DNA of 64,000 nucleotides from Aspergillus flavus (taxonomy: Eukaryota; Ascomycota; Eurotiomycetes; Eurotiales; Aspergillaceae). The position numbers were made by a program, and so were the translations under genes. Location: NCBI RefSeq assembly GCF_009017415.1, contig NC_092409.1, positions 4,774,001-4,838,000 of the forward strand. The letters are read 5' to 3'. The first letter of the stretch is position 1. Each line of letters begins with the position of its first letter. Positions 36,249-47,136 of the stretch are shown piece after piece. Below the pieces are notes generated by a model. The model did no database searches, was not told where the DNA came from, and was given only the letters and a program-made list of their open reading frames with translations.

Positions 36249-37842
36249 ATGCCTCCGAAGTCCGCGAAACCAACCAGCGATGAGCTTCTCGCTCAATTTG
36301 ACGACCTAGGGGTCGACTCGACCGCGGACCAGCCTACCTCCAAGCCAGCTACAACAGCTACCACGGCGCAAACTGAAGACGATATTCTTGCCGAACTTGA
36401 TAACCTAGCCTCCCAGCGTCCTAGCAGTGGACCCGGTACCCCACGTCTATCGACAAATGAGCCCAGGCCGGCCATCAAATCCCCTAAACCTGCTGCAACT
36501 ACCCCCTCAACTGGACGTTCTAGTGAGGACAAACCCGCGCCCCGTAAGTCCACGGAGAGTGTCCGGGTTTCATTTGCAGTAAACAAAGATACGGATGTAC
36601 AGCCATCCAAGACCGAGAAACCAGCAGCCAAAGAGCCCGCCTCAAGCGGTGGTGGTGGTGGATGGTGGGGAGGCCTTTTCGCAACTGCGACTGCGACCGC
36701 CAGTGCTGCAATGAAGCAGGCCGAGGCGGCCGTGAAGGAAATTCAACAGAATGAAGAAGCACAGAAATGGGCTCAGCAGGTGAAAGGAAATGTCGGTGCT
36801 CTGAAAGACTTCGGTATGTATCGTCCGTATACAGCTAGCACAATTTTCTGCTAACGAATGTTATCAAGGTGGTGAGCTTCGAAGCATGGCAATCCCTACG
36901 TTTACCAATCTTATCCACACTCTTGCGCCCCCGATCTCGTCCCATGAACGCCTTCAAATCCACGTCACTCACGACATCTCGGGTTACCCGGCCATTGATC
37001 CACTTGTTTACGCTGTCTTCGCTCGCGTGATGTCCCAGGTAGAAGGTGGGGATCTTCTTGTGATTCAACGGGGTCAAGAATCTGCGCCAAAACGGGGGTT
37101 AGATATAACAGGTAGTCAGTCTACCCCTGGCTGGCGCGATGGCCCGTGGTGGCGCACAGTGCTGCCTGGAACCCCTCGCAGTATCTCGGCTGTGCGTGGC
37201 TCTGTTGAGGCCAGCAAGCTCGCTCGTGCAAGCGCAGAGTCTTACGCTACCGAGTTCTTCTCTGCAAAGGGTGGAGTTGAAGAAGCTGCGAAACAAGCTA
37301 GCCAGGTTCTCAGCGAATCCAACCCCGTCCGGAGCAGTGATATTTTCCTTGCCATCCAGGCTATCAGCCAATCCTCCTCCACCGAGCAGTTCCAGGCTGG
37401 CCCAACCACCGACCAGACCCCGCCGGGCGTGGTTGATGTCCCCAGCGCTACAGAAGAGGAAGTGACCTTCGCTCTCTACCTCCATGACCCCATTCACGGC
37501 ATCGCCTTCCACACCATCTCCCAGGCTGTCCCACAGAAATGGATCGACTGGCTTGATGCAGCTGTCCCAGCCACTGAAGACACTACAGCCGATGACATGT
37601 GGCACCGAGCCCCTGTTCCGGAAGACATTGCTGAGATCATTGAAAGTGGCGGCGTCGACCCTCGTGAATGGGCTGCTGAATGGATCGAAGAAGCGCTCAC
37701 TTTAGCTATCGGTGTTGTGGCGCAACGCTATGTCGCTCGGAGAATGGGTGTTGGTGAGGCGGGAGCTGGAAAGGGCAAGATGCGTGCTGAGCAGGCTTCA
37801 GTCGTGGAAAGCGGTGCAGGAGAGGTGGCGCGGGCGCTCTAG
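36249..37842 (+). CDS. mtc1: MTC1-like protein (maintenance of telomere capping 1)
   Basis: 512 aa from exons 36249-36813 and 36869-37842 (55-bp intron with GCTAAC branch). The N-terminus carries two short acidic motifs typical of Mtc1: DELLAQFDDLGV and DDILAELDNLAS. A Ser/Pro-rich linker and the conserved GGGGGWWGGLFATATATASAA segment (positions about 137-157) follow, then an amphipathic region. The large DUF5427 domain comes next (FGGELRSMAIPTFTNLIHTLAPPIS..., FALYLHDPIHGIAFHTISQAVPQKW...) and ends with a helix EEALTLAIGVVAQRYVARRM. In yeast, Mtc1 is ER/COPI-vesicle associated and acts with Laa2-type AP-1 partners; its telomere name comes from a cdc13-1 genetic screen. Family length and order match well. 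Confidence 0.92.
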
Positions 37843-38229
37843 GGTTGTTTCGTTCCATACCTGTCTTCTTCCAGTTGTTCTACTTGCGAGTGCTATTATT
37901 AAAGACCACGATCAGATGATACTCTAATGCCGTTTTCTTCCTTGTTCTTCTGTGTTGTTTGTCTGCGTTTCCTTAATACAGTCATGCCCACCAGAACTAA
38001 TTTGCAAATACATTTGCCGCCTAAGGCGTACATATTCCTCACCGAGCTCCCGGTCCCAATTATGTATAAAAATCATCAAGCGATGCAACAAAAGCATATA
38101 TGCGACAGCCGGACGTTCTCCCAATGCAATGATTGAATCCAACAGTGAAGTCTCTGGCGCTATAAGCCGAACGAGAGTCTTCGCGGGTATCTAGTTATCT
38201 CATCATCTCATTTTTGTTCAATCCTCATA
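37843..38229. other. Convergent spacer, 3' regions
   Basis: 387 bp between converging MTC1 (+) and SurE-like (-) genes, likely filled by their 3' UTRs. No gene seen. Confidence 0.6.
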
Positions 38230-39387
38230 TCAATCATCAAGATTAATCGGCCCCTCCAGATCAGGGACATGCCAGAAATTGGCACGAAGAGCCGTAACAC
38301 TAAGACAAGTCAGCTCTTATCCAAAGTCACTCTCACAGAAGAAAAGCGGGAAGATCAATGTCATACCTTGTATCACCATTCAACACCGTATGCGCATCCG
38401 TCCCCTCCCGACTCGACTGCAGTGTCTTCTTCATCTCCGATAACTCCGCAGCCCAGGTAAAATCAATCTCCTTGAAATGTGACCCGCTCGTCCCGTTGAC
38501 GGCGGTCTCAGTGTGTCCATTCACCTTCTTGTCCGCGGTCACTTCTCCATACATACAACCCCGCGGCCAGTAGTAGGGCAAGGCCTCCGTCCAGCGCACA
38601 GGTCTGCTCTCCACGTCCTCCCGCATCGGCACGTTCAGATTATATAGCTCAACATCCGCATGCCAATGCTCGTACAGGTAATTGACAACCTTCACGGCAT
38701 GTCTCGCCGCTGCGCGGATAATCTCATCCGGCTGGGGATCTTTACTTCCGAAGGAGATGGCGATGGCGCGCTTGCTGCAGGTGGCCGCCTCGAGGGCGCC
38801 ACCGACCGTTCCAGACGAGAGATTGTATACGGTCGAGGCATTGCGACCATGGTTCGGGCCGGAGATGACTAGATCGACGGGGGGACGATCCTGGAAGAGG
38901 TTGAACAGGCCCAATTGGACGCAGCTGGCCGGGGTGCCGTTTCGGATGACCACCCATTCGGGCTGGGTCTCGGTGTCTGCGGAGTCGGCAGTTTCATCCC
39001 ACGTTCCGTCGTCCCGGAAGGCAGAGGGGGGTACGTAGGTTGCCTTCAGGGAGGCTTCTATCAGGTGGGCTTTGCCGATCCAGGATCGCGAGGCGGCGGG
39101 AATGGCTACGGAGACCAGGTGGCCTGCGTCTTGGAGGGCGTTGACGAATGGGCGAATGTAGGGCGAGAGACGCTTCGAGGGCGGTCCATCATCGTTCACC
39201 ACCTATTTTCTTGCACATCCGCGGGGGGTTCTGGTTAGTTTCTTGTCCTATTTGCTCTCCGGTTTGGGTTGGTTGCATTGAATCTTTTTTCTTTTCAATG
39301 ATTTGTCCGCAGTGGTCTTGTGACGGGGGTGAGCCATTGGGGGGGGAAAGGCGACAAGGTTAAAAGTTCCATACCAAGATATGCATG
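38230..39387 (-). CDS. SurE-like 5'/3'-nucleotidase / acid phosphatase
   Basis: 305 aa from exons 39387-39376 (12 nt), 39202-38367 and 38299-38230. Joining the tiny first exon gives MHILVVNDDGPPS, the exact N-terminus expected for SurE, with metal-binding Asp8 and Asp9. Other family blocks: VVIRNGTPASCVQLGL, VDLVISGPNHGRNASTVYNLSSGTVGGALEA and AISFGS. It ends in ALRANFWHVPDLEGPINLDD from the last exon. SurE enzymes are metal-dependent phosphatases on nucleotides and polyphosphate. Yeast Pby1 fuses SurE to a tubulin-tyrosine ligase domain; no such domain is present here. The 173-bp first intron is long for this window. Confidence 0.93.
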
Positions 39388-41953
39388 TTGAAGGTAGTTT
39401 GGTCTGTCGATCTATAGGGCTTGGCGGAGGGAGGAAAAAAGTGGTGATGAAATCGGGATTCCGTCGGAGCTTCTTTTTGGAACTACAATTCTTGAACAGC
39501 TTTGGATCTTCTTCTTCTGGTTCCGCGTTGGCATGCGCATAGTATTTATAGGGCAGACTCTGCTGGATAAGAATTGAGCCTGGAGGGCCATTTTTCATTA
39601 CTGCATACCCCGACTACTACCGAAGACATACCGGGGAAAGTAGTCTCCAAAGTGGTCACGGTGAAGATGTTGGAGCTGCGGGGAGTTCCATCTCGGAATG
39701 TGGTATGGTATCTTGGTCATGACCGAGACCGTACCACCCAGAGGGACACATATAACTAGATGAATAGCGAAAGATTACCGTACGCAGGGGTACAGAACCA
39801 GACCACGGGTATCCCAAAAAGAGGCTGCGGTGAAGAGTCCATCGCACTCGTGGAGAACGACAATGTCACCGTCCGCAAATAACGGTTAGTGAGCAGCTGG
39901 AAAACTAATCAGAGCCGCGGCAATGGAAATTCTCGAATGGTCAGATGGTCTCTATCGGAAGACTCTGTCTCAGAACCATCAGGTGACGTGGGAGAGGGGC
40001 CGGGTTGGGTGATGTTTATATACTCCTGCATATCGTCCTTTGTTCCAGATGGGGATTGTCAGCACAATCGACGGTATATATGCGATACACAATGCTAGAC
40101 TGATATGGACTCGACCCGGAAGGGACACATCTTTTGTGTCCTTCTAGGGTTTGTTCGCCGGGCGTTGTGTTCTTCTTGAGATCTTGTCTCACATCACTAG
40201 TCCGATCTCAATTGCGGTACGGAGTACTGTATGTACATTCTTGGGGATGCAGCAATCAGTGATAAGATATGATTTGGCCAACAAGCGCCCTCCCTGCCCC
40301 AGAATACTTATAATTGACTGTTAAGGGCTATATGCATGAATGCATATTGGCGTCTGTTAAGGGCTTCAGCGTTCGTGTGATGCCTTCCTGGATAGGTCTA
40401 GCGCCTGGAGACCTTGGAAGCGACGTTTAATGATTCATTGATATCCACCGAGTGAGGATCCAGGTTTTGCTTCAGGAGAAAATCAGGAGACGCTGGATTC
40501 GAAGTCAGAGTTTTCTTAGCCAGTGATTGAGTTCAACAAGCCTCCCCATCATCTTTTCTCTGGGTAGACAGAGAGAGATATTAAACTATATCAATTGCAG
40601 GGATACTTTTCTAGATATATATCAATCTTCCTGGGCGAACTGGAAGGTTCACGTGGACCTTATTTTATTACTCCTCCGCAGTGGGAGTTATTGCCATGTG
40701 TACGGTATATGCAATGTGTTAATTTTGTTTGTCCTTTACTTTGTTCTCGCATCGTGAGGCGACTTTGGACCCGGTGGAAAGAGGATCATGATCATCTAAA
40801 ATAGGCTGAGGTTGAAACCTTGTGGACCCATCCCAAGAGGACACCAGAAAGGGTCCTTCTAGAATAGCGTGATCCCTGTTCATGATTGACTGACTGCAGA
40901 TGATTTTACTTAGTGTTGTTCAAACAATGATAATCGGTTGTTGATTCCTTTTCTTATTCTTTTTTTTTTTTTTTTTTCTTTTTTTCTTTTTGTTGCATTT
41001 CCAACCACGATAGCGGGTCAGGGTTTGGATGCGCGAGTCAGAAAGCCGAACCAAGGGCACATGGGGCAATGCACGACGGACACCGAACGCCCCGTTCCAC
41101 CATTCCTCGTTTTCCATGAGATGATTCCGTCGCGTAATCCCAGTCTTGTCATCTTTAAGGCCCTCCTCAATGCGCTCTAGTCTCGATAAACTAGTGGCTT
41201 CTTTGGCCTCGCTATCGAACCAACCAACCAGAAAGAGGATGCGGATCAGTCGGATGCAGCGGTGGTACAGAAATTAAAAAAGAAATTTAGATTATAGTAG
41301 CAGATGGAGTCCAGTCAACCTACTGGACTAGCCAGTCTGACTAGTACTGTGTAGGACGGAGTACAGGAAATCATCTCAGCGTTGCTGGACGATCACCGCG
41401 CATTAATCAATCCCGTGTCGGTGCCTGTCGATGATCTTTTCCCCTCCTCAAAGTCAGAGCGAGAGAATTAAGAACTGATACTTTCTATATAACCGCTTGC
41501 AGGACTTTTGATCTGAAGTACAAATAAAAAAGGAACCTTCCCCCCAACCGCATTTCCTGGAATCAACCAGCCAAAAGTGAAACGTGGTGAAAGCACACAA
41601 TCAGCCTTTGGTCTGTGCGGGCCTGAACTTATCAGTTTTAGTACCGGAAGGCCGATCGCCGCAAAATCTTTGGTGGGGAAACAAGTCAGCGCATTCGAAT
41701 TTCTACCATCCCAAGTCACACCATCATCTTTTCATCATCTCACCTCTATCGCCTTCTTGCCGTCTTCCGAAAAGAGTCATATCGTCCGCTATTTATTGAT
41801 TCCGCGTCGCTGTCGGTGCTCTTGGTTGTTGCGAGAGTCTCCGTCCCTGAACCACGACGCATCCCCAACAACACACGCGCCAAGGCCTTGTCAGCTCCCT
41901 CGAGGTCAACCACATCTCTCCCTTTTTCCCCCCCCCGACTCCGATTCCCCTGT
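39388..41953. other. Divergent intergenic region (SurE / Zn2Cys6)
   Basis: 2.6 kb with no recognised gene. It contains a TACGGAGTAC palindrome-like site at 40218-40227, a long T-rich tract (about 40960-40998), and a CT-rich leader-like stretch (about 41690-41950) before the regulator gene. Confidence 0.5.
40218..40227 (+). promoter_or_regulatory. TACGGAGTAC motif
   Basis: One of four exact TACGGAGTA copies (either strand) in the non-coding DNA of this window; others are at 12433-12441, 24073-24081 and 48269-48277. Role unknown. Confidence 0.35.
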
Positions 41954-44636
41954 ATGGACTGCGGGAGTACTGGTACGGCTGCGGGCATTGACCCCAAAAT
42001 TCTGGATAATTGGCAAACCGACGCTACTTTTTCGATCTCTCCGTGGGAACATCCGCCATACGAGCAGCCGCTAGAGTGGGACAACAGCCAAGACTCGACC
42101 CAGGACGATGCTGATATCGTCGAGTTGAATGCCCTTCATGGGTCTCTGGCGAAAAACCATTCCAATGCCGCCTATTTAGATCAATCCTGTGGTTTCCGCA
42201 GTGGTGAGAGCAGGTGCGGTCCCCCTCACCCTTTCCATCCCCTGCATCAAGCTGATGGGTTTGCCCTGATAGCAAGACTACCTCACCGGAGAAATTTAGT
42301 ATCCCTGATGGACCGATCGAGGGCACAGTCAGCGGCACCGTCAGTCCGAGAACCTTGCCATCCTCGGCCGACGATAACTTCCAGCTGGATGAGTCATGGC
42401 CACATTATCAACTGTTCAACGCCATGACCGCTGGAATCCCCATGGAAGCACCGCCGCTCCTCTATCCCTACAGCAAAGAACCCGCCACCTCCAACACCGT
42501 CATTGTCGATGATGTTGGGGAGCTCGCACAGGGACATGGGATGCCTGACATCCCATCGGAGCACTTTTTGGCGTTTCAGGGCATGCCTCAGCCCTTCACT
42601 TTTGATACCCCGGACGTGTGGACGGAGCCTTCTACTAACCCTTCCCCCGAGAGCATGGCGAATCACACAACCACAGCGTCGATTTCACTGGGATCGGAAC
42701 TGCCAAACAAGGAAACGAACCCAGTCCGCGATTTTCAGACCCCTTTGAGGTCCCTTGAATCGCGCTGGCTTGACAGTCTGGAGTCTCAACTTCCCTCGAA
42801 CATGACTTCGCCCGCCTCACTGTCAACTATTCCGCAGGGCCCAGGATTTTTCAAAGAAGAAAAACCGGGACAGGATGGTTTTCAGTATAAGTCGGAGAGT
42901 TCGTCGGTGTCTGGTGACTTCTCTACTGGTGTATATGAATGCTCCTATTCTGCGACGAGCGATGATGCCCCGGCATTTGCTGAGCGACAGCTGGACGAAG
43001 AAGATCCTTGGAAGGGCGTCCAGAAGGATGAGCCTGAGATGGCGCAGCCCCTTCAGAGCGCGACGGCTTTTATGGTGAGCGAGACGCCGTCAGAGTCATT
43101 CTTTGTTTCGGTCCCGTCACGATCTCGGGCATCATCGTCGGCAGCACAACGGTCGACCGCTCGACCACAGGCGCTCGCACTGCAGTCGGTTGCAACGGTT
43201 CGGAAACGTAAACAGCGCGGCTCGAACCATTCTTTGGATCTCGGCCAGCCCAAGCCTCTGCAAATTGTACAAGAGGATGGTCAGGGCGGATCCATCGCTT
43301 CAGCGGACTTCGTATCCCCGCCACGCGGGGCGCGACGTAAAGGACCTCTGAGTATGGTCGGTCGGGCAAACGCTGGATTGCGAAGGAAGAACAAGGACAC
43401 CTGCGTGCAGTGTCGTCTGAACAAGCGAAAGGTATGTTTCCCTGGGATCACTCTTTTAACTCGTAGTGAGTACTAATGAGACTGGAATAGTGTGACGGAA
43501 ACGCTCCATGCGATGCTTGTCGTCCTACGCTCCACGAGCAACCATGTGCACGGGCGTGCTTTGCAAACATTGTGGAGTATGGAACATGCAACTATGTCTG
43601 TATGTAAACTCTTTTTGTCGTCAATTTGGCTATATACTAATTCACCTAGCTCAACGAGCCGTCAACCATCCTACATTGGATAGGACAGGCCGTGTCCGGA
43701 TGGATATTCCGGTAGAGTTCGACTTGAACGATCTCATATCTTTCCTCGGTGAACGGCAAGGACGATTCAACATCCGTGCCAGCCAAGCCTGGGGTTCTCT
43801 ATATGTTCTTGACCTGGGAGAAACTTACAAATTCCTGAGGAGCTTGAGCGATTATAATGGCAACTCTCGGTCGAACTTCCTCGAGTTCATCGACCGACGG
43901 ATAGTCGAATCGAAAGATAAGTCGAAGAACTGGCTGACCTGTGTCAAAGACTGTGACCCAGTGAACAATTTCTATGTGAGTACCACAATCGCCTTGTCAT
44001 GTGAATGAGACCACTGACGCTCTTTCACCGCAGACCTTACTCTCACGTTGGAACAACATGCCCAGTCGTGCGAGCTATAGTTTTGTTCCTCTCCACCCAG
44101 GAGCCCAAGAAAGGCCAATGGATATCCATAATACGGAAGATCGACGCGAGATTCTCCTAGCGGCGCAGCTCTCCCGCATTGTGTGCCGGATGCTGGAGGT
44201 TGAAGGATTCCGAAAGTTGGAACGAGACTTCTACAACATCAAATGGAAGCAGATCTCTCAGGAGACGCACTTGCGTTTCCTAAACGAGCTAGGGAATATT
44301 CTCCTCACACTTCGCTGGCGAGTTTCCTGGTGGAAGCGCCTTGGAGACGGTGGCCAAGAGCCCGACCCAAGCAAGCAGCACTATGTGGATCGGGTCGACC
44401 TGCTCTGTAGGATCCTTTATGTTTATTACACCTGCGTGTTGGCTAAGCTACCTTCCTGGTGCGCTGCCGATGTTCCCAAGGGGGTGTGGTCTACATACGC
44501 CGATACCGATAATGCGGTCTGGGATGACTTCCCAGTAGATCCTACCGATGAAGGTTTCCAGCGATGGATCGATAGGGGCAAGGAGCTGGTCGAACAGGCT
44601 GGTGCCCCGAATGGTACCTCCAAAATCGTACACTAG
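41954..44636 (+). CDS. Zn2Cys6 transcription factor with central zinc cluster
   Basis: 818 aa from exons 41954-42213, 42273-43431, 43491-43599, 43650-43975 and 44034-44636. The first 440 residues are Ser/Pro/Asp-rich and disordered. The zinc cluster is central: Cys464, 467, 474, 480, 483 and 492 in RRKNKDTCVQCRLNKRK/CDGNAPCDACRPT, with the intron at 43432-43490 splitting it between Lys473 and Cys474. The C-terminal part (IPVEFDLNDLISFLGERQGRFNIRASQAW..., RWRVSWWKRLGDG) is alpha-helical and lacks the standard fungal_trans motif, as in a known group of filamentous-fungal C6 regulators. The ATG at 41954 was chosen because the upstream in-frame region (from 41816) is leader-like Pro/Ser low complexity. 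Targets unknown. Confidence 0.85.
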
Positions 44637-45141
44637 ACGATGCGATAAAAAACCAAAAAAGGCGAAATCAGTGGTGGATTGGCACGGAAACAAGATTTGA
44701 GATACCCTTTACAGCGTCTTTATCATTCGATTAACATATTTTCTTTTTTTTTCCCTTTATCTATCTAATTTCCTTGCCTGGCGTTGTCTCAGTTTTATGA
44801 TTTACGATGATTCGGTGATTTATCTTGGGCTACGATTTTATAGATCGCGTGTATGTATGTGCCTACAGATAGTACATACTTTCTTTCCCGTGAAGTACAT
44901 AGCAGATAGACATAGACCCTAGACCGTCCGGTTCAACACAGGTCTCCTTCTCTATGCGCCATAGCATTCACTCAACCACAGTTCAACAGGGTATCTATAA
45001 TATCATTACTCGTATCGCTATAGTATACTCGAACAAACCGCACCCAACCATTGTCATATCAAATCTGACAAGCCCATCTCAAGTCCAAGAATAACATGCC
45101 TAGGAACTGCGAAAGAATCCACCACACCACGTTCAAAACAT
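44637..45141. other. Convergent spacer, 3' regions
   Basis: 505 bp between the regulator stop (+) and the stop of the DUF2462 gene (-). No gene seen. Confidence 0.6.
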
Positions 45142-45640
45142 TTATTTCCCACCCTTATTCCCATTCTCTTTCTTCTTATCCTTCTTCCCCCCAGCAAGCA
45201 ACTCCAAATGTCCCGCCTTCTGCGCAAGATTCCGCTCCGTCTTCGAGATCAACCCAGCCGTAAGTTTCTATAAAAGGAAAAGAAAGACCGCGTCAGCAAA
45301 TCCTACTCTCACACACTTCCCCATCACCCACCACCATAGAAAAGAAACCAAAAAAAGAGAAAGACAAACCTTCGTCATCTTCTGCTGCTTAATCAACGAC
45401 TGTTTCTTAGGAGCAATCTGCCTCGGACCCGGCTTTGGACCCAGAGCACGCGGCCTAAATTTCAACCAAATCAGCCTCTTGCGCAATACTACATATCATA
45501 TCATCCGGGATCACATCGCAGTTACTCCCACAAGAAGGTCCCATTTGACCTCACTGCGATAAGAAAGATTTGTAGAGGAGAACTGTAGCGTACCGTTTCG
45601 GGCCCGTACCGGCCTTCTTCTTTAGGGAGCCTTGGACCAT
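45142..45640 (-). CDS. DUF2462 small basic protein (C19orf53/LYDH-like)
   Basis: 85 aa from three exons: 45640-45594, 45454-45370 and 45267-45142. The start MVQGSLKKK is the conserved N-terminus of this family, followed by [21 protein letters not shown] and [24 protein letters not shown]. It ends in a Lys-rich tail. The protein is about 30% Lys/Arg and probably nucleolar; family members are poorly characterised. Both introns have GT-AG ends and restore the frame exactly. Confidence 0.9.
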
Positions 45641-46347
45641 CTTGTTCTTAGGTGTTTTTGGGAGGTTTAGGGGATGGATTGGGAATGTACTGCCTGCAGC
45701 ACCGTGAGTTGTGGGTTGTTTTGGAGTTTTTTTTGCTTGATGGTTGGAAAATCCTTATCGGGACTTTATCTGTCACGTGAGGGGTTTACTTTTTGGGGGT
45801 TGCGGGTGGGGGGGCTTGGCTTTTGTTCTTATGTTGTATGGGGATTATTATGGTTTTTGTTTTTTCAGGCTCTGGGAGGTGGAGAAGGATTTCTTTCTCG
45901 TTAAGTGGTAGGATTATGGGGCTTAATAGTTATATTAACCAACCAATCAATCAAAATTCATTAACCTGATAGAGCCGAACTATTGAAACGTTTAGCTATG
46001 GCGTAATAGTGATATACTACTGTGTACTCTACTGTCCGGGATTAAGTGGGAGTGGAATGACTAGGATGATCGAAATTTCGAAAACATATGCCATTAGATA
46101 AAAGAAAATGCTAAATCATGTCCATGGAAAGAATACATGAGAAGTTCATTACATGAAGAGAAGGTATCAAGTGAGCTCAAGCCATCGACTCGAGTAGTGG
46201 GGCGTGTTTATGGTCCGATAAAACACACCTAGGTGAGGTGTAACGAAAAGATGATATTACTATCTGCTGGAAGGCAAGCCTTCGGAGAATAAAAATTCAT
46301 AGGAATTCTTGTGTACAAGACTGGGCTGGTCTAAGATCGCCAGGCGC
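45641..46347. other. Intergenic
   Basis: 707 bp between the DUF2462 start and the stop of the GPI protein gene. The part next to DUF2462 is strongly G/T-rich on plus (leader CT-rich on the sense strand). No gene seen. Confidence 0.5.
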
Positions 46348-47136
46348 TTAGAAAGCGAGGACAGCAAGAACACCAGCGGCGGCAGCACCGAAGCTGATGG
46401 CGTTGCGGTCAGCACCGCTGGTGAACAGAGGAACACCAGGGGTGGTGCTGGAGGCAGTGCCAGAGGGAGCAGAGGAGCTGCGCAGGGTGGTGGGGAGGTA
46501 GGGGGTGTTGGTGGGAGAGACGACAGGGACGCTAACACCGCCAGTGCCCCAGGAGTGAGACTGAGCAGGAGGAGGGATGACAGGAGCGCTGGTGGAAGCG
46601 GTAGGAGCGGCAGTAGCGGGAGCGGTCTCAGTCTCGGGGCAGATAGTAGTGGTGATCTCGTAAGTCACGTAAGAGGTGGCGGAAGAAGAAGCACCGGGGT
46701 TGGCAGCGGTCGAGGTGGGAACCTCAGGAGCAGCAGAGGAGGAAGAAGAAGCGCCGTTAGGGTTGGAGATACCGAACTGGGTGGAGTACTGGTACTGGCC
46801 AGTTCCCTCGACGACCAGGAGGAGACCGTAGTGGGTGACATCGGCCTCAAGGCTGGTGCTGGGAGTCCATTCGAACTTGCCGTTGTTGGGGATCTGCTCG
46901 GCAATAGTCTCGAGAGTCTGCATGTTCGTGCTCTCGCCACGGAGAAGGACCAGAGAGACGGTGCCCTCGGTGGTAGGACCCCAGGTGATGGCGTAGGGCT
47001 TGCCAACGGGCACGGCCTCGTTCAGACCGGGAGTGTAGATGGGGTTGCCAGTAGGACCCTGGCTGTAGTCAGGGTCGGTGTGGGCAGTAGCCAGAGCCGC
47101 GAGGGCAGTGAGAGCACCGAAGATGGAGAAACGCAT
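46348..47136 (-). CDS. GPI-anchored Ser/Thr-rich cell-wall protein, Kre9/Knh1 type
   Basis: 262 aa, single exon. A signal peptide (MRFSIFGALTALAALATA) precedes a Kre9/Knh1-family beta-sandwich domain (about 20-125: YTPGLNEAVPVGKPYAITW, TEGTVSLVLLRGESTNMQTL, GLLLVVEGTGQYQYSTQFGI). A long Ser/Thr/Pro-rich stretch (about 126-240) is expected to be O-mannosylated. The C-terminus has a small-residue site (SGADRN) and hydrophobic tail (AISFGAAAAGVLAVLAF), fitting GPI attachment. Fungal relatives are wall proteins linked to beta-1,6-glucan assembly. Codons are strongly biased to C-ending ones, which suggests high expression and explains the long open frame on the opposite strand. Confidence 0.93.
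   Translation of the reverse strand: MRFSIFGALTALAALATAHTDPDYSQGPTGNPIYTPGLNEAVPVGKPYAITWGPTTEGTVSLVLLRGESTNMQTLETIAEQIPNNGKFEWTPSTSLEADVTHYGLLLVVEGTGQYQYSTQFGISNPNGASSSSSAAPEVPTSTAANPGASSSATSYVTYEITTTICPETETAPATAAPTASTSAPVIPPPAQSHSWGTGGVSVPVVSPTNTPYLPTTLRSSSAPSGTASSTTPGVPLFTSGADRNAISFGAAAAGVLAVLAF

Noticed and set aside
15909..37842. Functional link between RTC4 and MTC1 because both are named for telomere capping
   Set aside because: They are about 19 kb apart, and both names come from a yeast genetic screen rather than a shared complex.
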